This document shows positions 46,101 through 57,052 of a DNA stretch of 64,000 nucleotides, piece after piece. The position numbers and the translations under genes were made by a program. The notes beneath the pieces were generated by a model that had not been told where the DNA came from, made no database searches, and saw nothing but the letters and a program-made list of their open reading frames with translations. The first letter of the stretch is position 1. Each line of letters opens with the position of its first letter. Where the stretch lies: the NCBI GenBank assembly GCA_022432975.1, contig CM039508.1:45907646-45971645 (forward strand). Direction: 5' to 3'. Origin of the DNA: Begonia masoniana (lineage: Eukaryota > Streptophyta > Magnoliopsida > Cucurbitales > Begoniaceae).

Positions 46101-48959
46101 CCCGGAGTGATGGCTCCTCGTCCCCGACCGGGTCGAGGGTCGTCACACATATGCTTGAAAGGAAACAATCACGAGGCATGAGTATGAGTACTTCTTATTC
46201 CATCGGACTAAAAGGACAAATCAATCATTCAACAATAAATCATGTTGCTAACTCACATATCATAACCATACAGACAATAACACAAATAGCTTTCGGACAT
46301 CATAATCAACTTTAACCTAGTACCCTTGTGATGTAGGGCCCTAAAGGTCGGGATTCCTACTCACTCACTTACCTGGTTTCCTTAGCAAACTTGAGCACTT
46401 CTCTTCAGACTTCTTCACCTAAAAACATTTCACATTACAGTGTTAAATCAAAATCCTAAAAGTTCTAACCAAAAGTCATCCTAGAATCTAGCATATATGT
46501 ATATACTTCTAAATCTTCTTAGTCGAGCATCAAGTGTGCGCAGATTAACTTCCAGAACCTAAAATAACCAGATTCAACCTAGTAACTAACCACCGAATAC
46601 AAATGTCACTACTATTACTCTGCCATAGAAGAATCCAAAACTTCAAGTCTTAGCTGAAAACGGAGCTCTAAGTAACTAACCAGCAACTACATTGTCTACG
46701 TCTTACCTAGAGCGTGGATCGTCGGGGTGGAGACTGAAGAATCGATCGTCGATGGAGGAGTAGCTAGCCGAGAGAGAGAGAGGAAGAGCTCTGGAGAAAA
46801 AAAAGAAAAATCGCCAAGAGAGGAATGTCGGCTACAGTGAGGTTTTAATGAGGTTTAAGGATTTCTATTTTCTATATATACTAAATAAAATCTTCCTTTA
46901 TTACGATTCTGCCACCACACAAATAGAAATTGAATAAGTTTTGGCATATAATTCTAAATCGAAAAGATCATTAATAGAGGTGACAGTTAAATCAGATAAG
47001 AAAATCACCTGGCCGAAATTGTCGGGTGTTACATTTGACCTATCACAAGAGAGTATCTCTAACTTTTGATTTCAAAATATATTTCTTTCAAATTCTTAGA
47101 ATTACTAATCGTAGTTTGCCCCATCTATCCAACCTCAAGATTATACTAGGTCTGTACCATCTATCATCATTGAGGTTCTAAGCCTCGAGATGTCAACATC
47201 TCTAGCCTTTAATACATAAACATTTCTTCAAACATTTCTACAGTACATGCATGAAATTAAGGAGCTAACATTTAGTAAATAATGTATATGTATATGAAGA
47301 TATACATGTCATGACATGGTCGTCCTATTCATTCAATTTGAAAGTCTTTCCTCTTTTCTTTTAAAATTCTTATTCTTATTTTTCTTTACGCATATTCATG
47401 TGTCTATAGGTTAGTAGACAAATTGAAACACCAGATTCGTGAACTTTGGATGAACAACTCTGACAAACTAGTCAGAGCCTCTACCAAATCTCATGAATTT
47501 TACGCAAAAGGAATTTCTTAAGCTTCCGCAAAGTCCATTTGTGTAAACATAATTGCAAAACAACAGTTGTGAACTTTGGTTGGATGTTCCATCAATATAT
47601 ACGAATTTGAAGATGATTATGTGAATTTTGGTGAAATAATTGCCTAAACAACATCGATAGCCTAAAACTTTACTTGATTGCCAAAATGGCATTTGTTAAA
47701 ACTTTTTAGCACATCATTCTCGAAGCCTCTACCAAATCTCACGAACTCCAAGTCAAAAGAATTCCTTAAGCTTCGACAGAGCCAACCGTATTGCAAAACA
47801 ACACTTACGAACTTAGGTTGGATGTTGGTATGATGATTATGTGAATCATGCTGAAATCACTGTCTAAACAACATCAATAGCCTAAAACTTTATTTGATCT
47901 CCAAAATGACCTCTCATAAACCTCTTAATTCGCCCGTCACTATCTTTCTTAGTATACACAATCAAAAGATGTGAATCATGCCTCATAATTTCACAGCTTC
48001 AACATAAATACACCCATATCAATTTTTAACAAAGAAACCACTCATGAAATCGTAACAAAATTCCTACAAAATCATGTAAAGTATCATAATATGTACATGA
48101 ATTCATACAAGATACACATATTTCTCAATACTAAGCTTCCTATAACTTTCAACAACTCGAAACTTTCACCATAATATGTACTATGAGAATCATCACCAAT
48201 CTTGTACATATGCCATATTTAAATGCATTAATACACAAAAAATCATGAAACACACATAACTATTTGAAATAACCTTACCTAATCATGTAATTAGTTAAAT
48301 ATGCAAGAACACAAACAATACATACAGTAATTCCACATATGTCAACTCCTTGTGTAATCTACTTTGTGTTTGATGATTTCTCTAAAATTGGAGATAAAAA
48401 TGACAATATTTTGGGTAGGAGAAGATTGGATTAAGAAAAAAAAAACAATTAGCATGGTTTTGAGAAAATGATTTGCAGTTTTGGATGAAAAAATAACTTA
48501 ACTTTTCTTGTAACTTTCTCAAAAAATGTTCTGATCGACCAACCATCAGTTTGGTTGATTGCTTCCAGAAACTCATTTCCAAAGCTCTAATGGACCAAAT
48601 TATTCATAACCTTCGACAGGTAGCCTATTTGAGAGAAATTTAACACATTATTCACATCAACCAAGCGCACAATTGATGACCACTATTCACTATTATTATC
48701 TTCTTCTTCTTTTTTAAGAAATCTCCAAAAAACTAATAATTAACCCAACTTCCTTGTATCGACTCCACTAATATAATTACCAAAAATATGAGGGTATTAT
48801 AAATATACCTATTTCTCCACACTCCGAGTCCCGACAAAAGTTGAAACAATATAACTCTATTGCAATGTCCAACATTTCTCCAAAATTGAAACAAGATGAT
48901 TCTTAACAAGTAATGTTCCTACAACTTCACTTGAGAAAAAGATGAAAATAACTATTGTT

Positions 48960-48991
<32 letters not shown>

Positions 48992-50206
48992 GCCCATGGA
49001 TAGAAATATTTCACCATTTCAAACTTACCCTTCAGTTATTCTAGCAGTGCCCTTCAACCCACGCCATGCAGTCAATGCCGCAAAAGGAATGGTGCTGGCC
49101 TCCTGAAAGAAATAACAACTATATTATGCCAAGTTTTCTCAGAACAGAAAATATAAAAAATATATATATAATAGTAATAAATTCATATTACTAGAGCCCA
49201 ACATAGGTGACTCGTTACGACACTCCATAGGTGGTCAGCGACACAACCACAAAAAAGAATTTTTAGAGATGATTGGAAAATAGATAATCAACCTCGCCCA
49301 AGCAAACCGTTAGAACTACAGAGTAATGATCATAAAATTAGCATATATGCAAAAAAAAAAAAAGAATATAAAAGGCAGTAACTAGAAAAACTTTAGCATA
49401 AGATCGAATCATTTAGCAATTACCACATGGGAAACAGATACGGGTTTTGAAGTTAATTCATCTTCAGAAAGAATTGCATAGTCAGCATAAGTACCCCTGA
49501 CAGCAGTTGGATGCAATGCACCAAAAACATCTTGTCCAACTCGAAAGGTGTTTACCGAAGATCCAATGCCTGCAACTTCACCACTAATATCACGCCCCAA
49601 AACGAGTGGCAGGAGAGGTTCAAATAAGGAACGACCATAGCCTGAACGCATCTGAAACCATGAAATTTTCATCAGAATGCATCTAATTTAATTTCATAAA
49701 CAACATAGAAATTAAGCTAAATAACACAGGATACGAAGTAAATGGGTAAACGGCGGAGTAAAAAATGAGAATTATCAATGGCAGAAGAGAATTACAGTGA
49801 AGTAAACTATCCAAAAGTCAAGGTAATAGCGTATGAAATGATTAAGTGACAACATAGTTGCAGCGTCCAATCATGCAATGAAGTAGCTGTAGCCACTGAA
49901 ATTTTCCGAATAGACAGAACTTCCTCATTTTTATTCTCATTGCAGTGATTAAAGATAACTTACTCTGGTATCTAGCGGATTGATCGATACGGCGTGAGCC
50001 CTGACAAGAACTTCATTGGGTTTAAGATCGGGGACGCTGACATCCGATCGGAGCTCGAGCACTTCCGGCCCACCGAAGCGCGGCAAGACAACGGCTCTGC
50101 AGCTGGTGACGAACGATTTCAATCCAGTTCTTGAGTAGAGAAGAAACGGGCAGAAACCCAAACTTGGGTGTTCGGTTATGGAGTTATACAGTCTCGAATA
50201 TCTCAT
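40162..50206 (-). CDS. Mitochondrial quinone oxidoreductase, RTN4IP1-like (7 exons)
   Basis: Coding exons on the minus strand: 50206-49964, 49651-49424, 49102-49029, 41448-41289, 40933-40814, 40738-40630, 40343-40162; total 1116 bases, 371 residues, all introns GT-AG. Residues 1-45 resemble a mitochondrial targeting peptide. Then come the GroES-like fold (SCRAVVLPRFGGPEVLELR, NEVLVRAHAVSINPLDTR, LVLGRDISGEVAGIG) and the Rossmann NAD(P)H site GGGGAVG at residues 189-195, followed by KFDAVLDTIGGPETE. No zinc ligands of alcohol dehydrogenases are seen, as in quinone-reductase-type MDR enzymes. The animal relative RTN4IP1 is a mitochondrial oxidoreductase linked to coenzyme Q and respiratory complexes; the plant role is inferred. 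Intron 3 is 7.6 kb because of nested LTRs. Confidence 0.93.
42505..47033 (-). mobile_element. Solo gypsy LTR (minus), TSD TTTGA, interrupted
   Basis: Flanked by TTTGA at 42500-42504 and 47034-47038. Plus-strand ends are TGTAACACCCC and GTCGGGTGTTACA. After subtracting the nested LTR and one target copy it is 2319 bp. Its minus strand matches the LTR at 62107 (TGTAACACCCGACAA start; exon 2-like segment with LLRKPG; terminal exon 43556-43510, GDKLSGEDFKPNEDV, stop). 42700-43160 contains repeats of CTACCGATCGCAAACGACAA. Confidence 0.9.
43943..46147 (+). mobile_element. Solo gypsy LTR nested in another solo LTR, TSD CATAT
   Basis: 2205 bp, TGTAACACCTGG to GGGTCGTCACA, with CATAT at 43938-43942 and 46148-46152. 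Belongs with the LTRs at 20816 and 36677: donor ACAG/GTAAGTTC (about 44587), terminal exon 45080-45132 (GTDTPDEDLVPQNDELM, stop). 45590-45830 has repeated CTTCCGGCTGACGTCATC segments. It inserted after the surrounding LTR. Confidence 0.93.
47475..47905. repeat. Direct repeat of about 200 bp in intron 3
   Basis: Segments starting GAGCCTCTACCAAATCTCAT (about 47475) and GAAGCCTCTACCAAATCTCA (about 47720) share order and most bases up to AGCCTAAAACTTTA (47665 and 47895). The second copy has lost about 40 bases. No terminal features of a transposon are visible. Confidence 0.75.
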
Positions 50207-50717
50207 TTTCTCCGCAAATCAACAACTCGGATGGAATCAGTAACTGAGCATTTTTAAGACCCAGAGAGAGAGACGGGAAGTTTGTAAGGGTTACGAGGAA
50301 GAGAGAAATGAGCAGGAAAGAGAGAGAGGTGTGGACGTGGAATCGCTTCCTCCGCAATCAAAATTTCATTAGGTGGACAAATGTGCTTCAGTGGAGGACG
50401 AAAACCTTCGGCACCACCGCTATTAACCGCTCTGCAAATTTTTCAGATTTTTTTTTTTAACTACAGCATCCATGTCTTTTTCTTTTTTTTCTCACACTAT
50501 CGATCCAAAAACATAGTACTATAATCAAATATCCTCGTATATCAAAAACTAAACTTATATTCAAACCATAATCTATGGAAGTCGTTATCAACTCATTTGA
50601 AATGAGTCAGTTAAGTTCAAATTCTTGTAGAGATTTTCAAGCTCAACTGAGTTCTATGAACTAATTTTTACTCAGCATATAAAAAAAAAAAAACTTGCTT
50701 TTTTCATCTACTGACTT
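50207..50717. other. Intergenic region between oxidoreductase and SHH2-like gene
   Basis: About 510 bp holding the promoter and 5' leader of the oxidoreductase gene and the 3' end of the SHH2-like gene, both read leftwards. No clear TATA near the start codon. The leader segment 50207-50280 is duplicated at 35402-35489. Confidence 0.7.
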
Positions 50718-53700
50718 TCATATCGCCTTGTTGGAGATGCCGGGAAGAACATTTGAATCGATTGGAACTGGAGCACTTGTGGGTTCTGCCATCTTTGGCT
50801 CTGAGTTTTGATTCTGAACAGGTACAGGAACATTCATGCACGGGACGGGGTCCACAGCGCCACCATCGTGATCAATATGCTTCTGCATTATGTTGGAAGA
50901 AGGTCCACTGATCATGGTAGTTTCAACGGTAGGCTTTTGTTGATCGGAAGCGACCATTTGGTTCACTGCATGGAGCTGCTGTAGTCGATAATCAGTTTCC
51001 GGCCGACGACAGACCTTTCTCAGTGGCACAATTTCCTGTCAGAAATTATAGAGTTCGCAATGAATACGAAAGTGTCATATTCGTGTGTTCAAAATGAAGA
51101 GTGAAAGACAGAAATGTGTCATACCTCAGATTGATCATGGTCGTATCGCACCAAGAACCTACAACGACAACCTCTAACATCGTGCCTCCTCCTTTGTGCA
51201 TCAAGAACGTGAGCATCAAAGTAAAGGGCCTGCTCTTTACCTTCCTGAACATTTTTACATTTCAAAAAATTTATAGCAAGTGTTCAAAAAGTGGAACCGG
51301 TAATATTCCTGTCATTCTTTTCCCTCAGGAAGAACACGATAATAACCTGAAAGCAGAGAATTAGATCGCCGGGAATAACAGCAACGCACTCTGATGATTC
51401 ACACGGAAGAGAACGAGGCCTCACGTGCTTCCTAATGTTAATCCATTCATCCTCCTCTGGTCCAAAACCAGCAAATCTGACAAGTGCTTCCTGACCATGG
51501 TCATCAGGAGGTTTTGAGCAAATGGTGGACAAACAAATGCAGCAAACAAGCATCATTTATGACTAAATAAGAGGTAAAAAAAAAATGATAAAAAAACAAA
51601 AGGGTTCTCATGCACTAAATATCCAACTTAAGTGGAAATCACCACGATACTTTCAACTTTCATCTAATAGTTTAGATTAGTTCAAATAGGATCGCCATTC
51701 GATAAATCTGCTAGCTCTCTCCACAATAATTTCTCCAAATTATTCATATCTCTTGATCCTACAATCTCTCTTTTAAATAAACATCTAGAGAATATTAAAA
51801 GACATAATTAATCAATTATCAAGAAATTCTAAAAGACAAAAAAATTACACTCATTCATCTTAACATTTTATCTTCTCTAGTAAACTCTATCAGCATACTA
51901 TATAAACTATTAGATTTAACATCAATGATCACGACTAGATGTGATTTGGTAATGAAAGGAAAATAAAGGCAAGGATTCACACAAACAATGAAACTGAAGA
52001 TGCAAATAATTTGTCACATCTTTTCTTGATTCAACTGATTTAATAGATGCAAGTAGTAACAAAGATGTCTAAAAAATAAATGGAAAAAGAGCATTAAAAA
52101 TGATAGAGACAAAATTACCGGATCACCTGTCTCCAAATATCTGTGGGACAAAAACGTAGCAACATCATACCTGAGAAAAATGCAGCATCAAAAGTCAGTG
52201 CGACAAAAAAAATTGCTGCTCACAACTTTTGATTGCATGCAATTTATTCGAACCCCTAGCAACTGGGGGAGAAAAAAGAAGAAAATGATATTAAAAGATA
52301 AACATGCATTTAGATTTCTGAGCTAAAAAAAAAAAACTAACCATGCACCATCCCTGCCAGATTTTGCCTCGAACTCCATGACAGAAGTTTCAGCAGAACT
52401 CCTTCCTACACCTAAAACACAAGAATTAACCCAGAAAAAAAACAAAAAAAAAAAAAAGAAATCTAGATAATAAAGACAATAGAACAAGAGAGTCAAGTAG
52501 TTTTACCATTTTAACTAGAGAAGAAGTAAAAAAGTGAAGTCCTCTAAATTTCACGAGGAAGATCAATACAATTACGGATCGGTCATCAGAGAAAGTTAGA
52601 GAATAAGGAAATAATTATTTTGAAATAATCACATTCAAGAAGATCACAAGATTATGCTGCTATGCATGTTCCTTTTAATTTTATTTTTCGCATGTTATAC
52701 CCATTAATCACAACTTTTTCTGATGATTCATGCTCACGAGACTGTAAAATATCTTATTCCAATAATGAACAATAAAGAAGAAAAATAAGAATTAGAAGCC
52801 ATAGATATATCACACATAGATAATAAAACAGATAAGATGAATACATACATTGTGGGAGCCACTTCTCCCCATCTTACAATGTTAAATGTCAAACGATTGA
52901 TACATACCAGCTATAATGATCCATCTCAAATTTTGGAGAAAAGTGAAAAAGCCGTTAAACACACCAAAACTAATTCTACCTGAAGGAGCAGGCACAGGCA
53001 CAGCTACAGATTGAGTTGCGTTTCTCACTGATGTTGAATCATCACGTGGCAAAGGAGACACGCTTAACTTTCCAGGAGCTTTACTTGATTTTGCCCTAAT
53101 TGCGTATCTCCTATTTTGGAACCAATTCCAAATCTATCAAAACATAGAAAAAAAAAATATTAGAACTACACATCCAATAATAAAAATTGTAGATGCATAA
53201 TGCTTATACTACATACTTGTTTCATTTGCACAGTAATCTTGCCTTTTCGATCCTCCGTCTCACTAGATGTAGACAACATTTTAAATTTCATAGCCAATAA
53301 CAATAAAGTTATCATATTCTCATGCGTTAAAAAATGACAACAAACCTGAACTTCTCCGCAATGCTTACTAGAACTTCTCGTGATGGCATTGTATTATTAT
53401 GAACTTGCAAAATAGTTTCCATCTCCATAACCTTTCAGAAAAATCTATAAGTTACACGATAGTACATAATTTCTTTCATCCAGTTTTTAGATATCAGTAA
53501 TTTTTTCAATCATTTCTTCGTTGGTTTCTACATGTTATAAGCAAGGATAATCTTGTAATGAAAATGCAAAAATTGCAAGCCTATATCAACCTACTCCTTC
53601 ACACTTCAACACCTACTCCAATTTATGTTTCTAGTGTCAACTACAATATTTACAGATGAGAAAAAAATTCTTCAGTCCAAACTTACAACAATGATCAACA

Positions 53701-54659
53701 CAAGCTATACAAGTTTCCATATTAATTCCAAAACCTGCATTGACTTGCACTATAAAGGTCTAAAGTGTTCTACATGGTTTGGTAAAGCATGATGTGCCCT
53801 CCCTTTCGAGCCAAATTTATGAGAATAATATTCTAAGCGATCCAGTTGTTGCAATTAGTATAAGAGCATCCTTCTTCCTGAGTAAACCTCGTGAGATGCG
53901 CATCGTGAGACAGTCTCATTATGAATGGAGTAACTAAGAGATTAAAGTCCTGCCGACTAAATAAATATGGCCACCATTGAGATTGGTTTCGATGGGGATT
54001 GTAACTATCTAAGTTGTCTAAGATTGCTTAGTCAAAACTGGGTATGTCAATCTATAAATCACTAAGACTCTCCAAACCAATTATCATGGGCGAGTTCTCC
54101 CTTAGAGATTTTAGAAAAACAAGCCAGCAAAGACAAGAGCACAATGCTCCCAGAATAACTTGGTGTTAGCATATATCGTTCCTTAGCTGTGTAACATTTT
54201 TATTATTCTTTTCCTTTTTACTTATTTACCCTTTGTCATTGGTTATATAAAAACTCATGTATATTGTAATGAGAAGTTGAGCTTTTACAGTAGACAGGAA
54301 TAGAAAGTTTTTCCTTTCCCCTCACACTCTTCTCTCTATCCTTCTCCTCCTCTGTTCATCAGAAACCCAAATATCTGTTTTTCACATTTCCAACTCTTGG
54401 GAGGATCAGATCAGATTCTTCTGAAAGATATCAAGCGCAATATCAAAATTTCTAAAAACCTAGAAAAAAAGAACCCCAAAAAATTACGATTAGCATAGAA
54501 AATCAACAATTTCGTCAATAAACTCCAATTTAAGCTACCACAGATGAACGCACGACTATTTATTAACCCAAAAGTGGTAAAAGAAAATAAAAAACCAGAA
54601 TAAACCTCAGCAGGCGTGAAGCGGAAAGCAGGGCCTCCATTATTCGGAGGTCGACCCAT
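50718..54659 (-). CDS. SHH2: SAWADEE homeodomain protein, SHH2-like (9 exons)
   Basis: Exons on the minus strand: 54659-54606, 53431-53346, 53262-53217, 53133-52980, 52411-52342, 52170-52119, 51490-51347, 51244-51125, 51035-50718; 1044 bases, 347 residues, all GT-AG with matching phases. Residues about 10-78 form a homeodomain ending [14 protein letters not shown] (helix 3). Residues about 124-260 form the SAWADEE domain: [36 protein letters not shown], and the Cys/His group [10 protein letters not shown]. In Arabidopsis the paralogue SHH1 reads histone H3 (K4 unmethylated, K9 methylated) and brings RNA polymerase IV to RNA-directed DNA methylation targets. The 347-residue length and long Pro/Ser/Gln tail fit SHH2 better than the shorter SHH1. 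Its targets would be repeats like those in this window. Confidence 0.93.
54165..54358 (+). mobile_element. Candidate solo copia LTR in SHH2-like intron 1
   Basis: TGTTAGCATATATCGTTCC at its start resembles copia LTR starts, with GGTTATATAAAAAC in the middle and TC-rich sequence to CTGTTCATCA at the end. Length about 190 bp. No matching target duplication was found, so the call is tentative. Confidence 0.35.
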
Positions 54660-56637
54660 TTCGCTGAAACGCCCGGAGAAACAAAAAGAGCGCTGGAAGA
54701 ACCAGTCAAGGAGGAAATTAGAGAGACAGAGAAAGGTCTTGAGCTGCCATTTGCGATACAGGACCAAAGATCGGCAGTGGTTTAGATAGAAAACGTCTCT
54801 CACTAAATTGAAGCAAATACTCAAAGCATATTCATAGGGAGGCAAAAGGGGAACTGGGCTTGAGCATTTACTACCAAAAAACAACCGAGAGAGAAAACAC
54901 GGATAAGTTTATCTGAGATTAGTTTAATCTCGGAAAAGATAGCATTTATCAGTTTACCAAACATCCAGTCTTTCCCATTAGAATTTATTGTATTTTTTAA
55001 TTTCACAAGATATATTAGTGTAATTAAACTGTACTTAATACAATAAATTAATTTTTTATAATTTATTACATTAATTGTGCTTACAGATATTTAACACGTA
55101 AACGAATTTTTTAAAAGAATAAAATAAGAGAGTATACGTATTATTTACAATATAGTCAATTTTTATTTTTATATAATTAAAATTTATTATTATTTCTTTA
55201 TTTTAAAGGTAATTAAAATTTTAAACTATACAGTCATTAACAAACTCATCCTTAAACTATATTTGTTAACAAAATTGTCATTGAATTATGGTCTGTTAAC
55301 AACCAACTGGTCGTTCAGTTTTCCGTTAAAAAGTTCTTTGTACGAGCGCCCGATCCCTTTCCACGAATGCTTGCATGCAAGAGCCCGCACTTAAGACGCG
55401 AAAGCCCATGCCAAAAGACATTTTCGATCTCCCTCAGCAACTCGATTAGAAAATTGCCCAAAAAATTGAATCTTCAACTTCAAACCTTGATATCAATGGC
55501 GTTGAGTTTTCAGAGAGGAAGATGCTTCTTGTTCTCATAACATATCCCACTTGAGGCCACCTATTTGCAGATAAGAAATGCTTTTCAAAACTTCTTTCAT
55601 TACCTTCAACCTCCTCTTCCATGGCGGAATTGATCTCAACAACAAAATATTCACGATCTCCCCTTTTATCCATTTTGCAACAATGGTTTTCGGTCGTCGA
55701 GTATTGCAACATCCGAGAATTTAGACTAAGTTTGGACGAGACATCAAAGAGAGAATCTTACATTTTTTTGTTACATTTTTTCCTACTTTTTTTAGATTGT
55801 AATTGAAGTAGATTTTGAGAAAATACTCTATAGTATGGGCTTTTGCGCCTTAGGTGCACAGCCTTCTACGTCATAATGCGAAAAAAAAATTAACGAAAAA
55901 TTAGACGGTGATGACTGGATTGTAAGGTACCAATTATATCAATAATCATAGTTCAAGGCAAGTTTGATAATAAACCCCTTTTAAGGTTTTTTTTTATTAC
56001 TCTAAAATAAAAGAAGTCTTTGCTCTCGTCCGTAACGCAAGCTGTTTGCGAAACTGCTCGACAGAAAAGTAAAAATAGCTTTTGTAAAATATATGTAATA
56101 AACTTTTTTTACTTCACATTTTTCTATGAAATGCAATAGTAAATAGTAAATATATATAATAAACTCCTAAACCAAAATTATGTCAGCCCAACGATTTTAT
56201 TACGATGTTACGTATGTGAATCAATTCAACTATTCAAGTGTCTAGGTGCTTTTCCTCAAAATCATCCTTTGTGAAAACTCTTTTCATGAATAAATGAAGG
56301 TCGCGGTGGTGAGAATTATTGGAGCATCCATTGAATTTTTCATTGTCCAAAGCTTAAGAAGATCATGAGAAAAGATCAGAAATAAGGGGAGAAAATTATT
56401 ATCGAGTGATAATTTTTGTAAATAAAACTGCAATTATTATTATTTAATGAATTTCAAATTCATTGGATAGAGATAGATGGTGATTTATTTGAAATTAATA
56501 AAGGAATTTCAATTATATTATATTTTATTTAACTCAGAAAACTATTATCACAAAAAATATTATTTGACTCAATATTTTGCAAGATATTAATTCAAATTCA
56601 GTTTGAATATCATATCGACAGTAATAATGCTAAGTGT
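54660..56637. other. Upstream region of the SHH2-like gene
   Basis: 54660-54900 is the probable leader and promoter of the SHH2-like gene. 55236-55985 has imperfect inverted ends (AACAAACTCATCCTTAAACT on the left, the reverse of GTTCAAGGCAAGTTTGATAA on the right) and may be an old 750-bp inverted-repeat element. The frame on either strand at 55446-55806 lacks any known motif. Confidence 0.45.
55020..55130. repeat. Decayed copy of the 56.64-kb inverted-repeat element
   Basis: AATTTTTTATAATTTATTAC, ATTAATTGTGC and ACGAATTTTTTAAAAGAA follow the order of the element at 56638-56778. Its left end is not recognisable. Confidence 0.5.
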
Positions 56638-56778
56638 GCTCTCTTAAAAAATTCGTTGACATGTCATATAATTATTGGTGCAATTAAAATACAATTAATA
56701 TAATAAATTATTATTTATAATTTATTACATCAATTGCACCAATTAATATTTGATACGTCAGCGAGTTTTTTAAGAGAG
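56638..56778. mobile_element. MITE-like inverted-repeat element, 141 bp
   Basis: Left end GTGCTCTCTTAAAAAATTCG and right end CGAGTTTTTTAAGAGAGTG pair, and the pairing continues inward through ATTGGTGCAATT to an AT-rich centre. No coding capacity. No clear target duplication, so the superfamily is open. Confidence 0.7.
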
Positions 56779-57038
56779 TGAAATTGTTAGCATATTGCAT
56801 TTCTACCCTCTCATTATTTTGATTATTAGTCTATTTATTAGTTTAACACTATGTTAATATTACTTCTTATAAGTCATAAGTGCCCTTCTTATTAGCTTCT
56901 AGGTTAAATACAAGATAACCGTAAGCATTTTAGATACTGAAAATAGAAATACAGCAGGAAAGACAAATTCGACAAACTTCCTCTTCTCCTTCTCCACTCT
57001 ACTTCTTCTTCTTCTTCAATGTGTCTGAGTTTCTATTT

Positions 57039-57050
57039 TGGTATTAGAGC
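57039..57050 (+). other. Primer binding site of copia element
   Basis: TGGTATTAGAGC, one base different from the usual TGGTATCAGAGC, shortly after the probable LTR end. Confidence 0.8.
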
Positions 57051-57052
57051 TC

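Larger units (their letters stand above)
41449..49028 (-). other. Intron 3 of the oxidoreductase gene, expanded by transposons
   Basis: 7580 bp between donor GG/GTAAGT (49028) and acceptor CAACAG (41449). 4.5 kb is two nested solo LTRs. The remaining 3 kb is AT-rich: 41449-42504 shows no feature; 47039-49028 contains a direct repeat (47475-47905) and a (GA)n run at 48965-48990. No additional exon is needed to complete the protein. Confidence 0.85.

Noticed and set aside
54411..54884. 157-codon minus frame as an alternative first exon of the SHH2-like gene
   Set aside because: It reads through the exon 1 donor into intron 1; the [18 protein letters not shown] exon with GT donor and matching exon 2 phase is clearly better.
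55446..55712. 88-codon minus frame as a protein-coding gene
   Set aside because: No family features, mirrored by an equally open frame on the other strand, and inside a possible inverted-repeat element.
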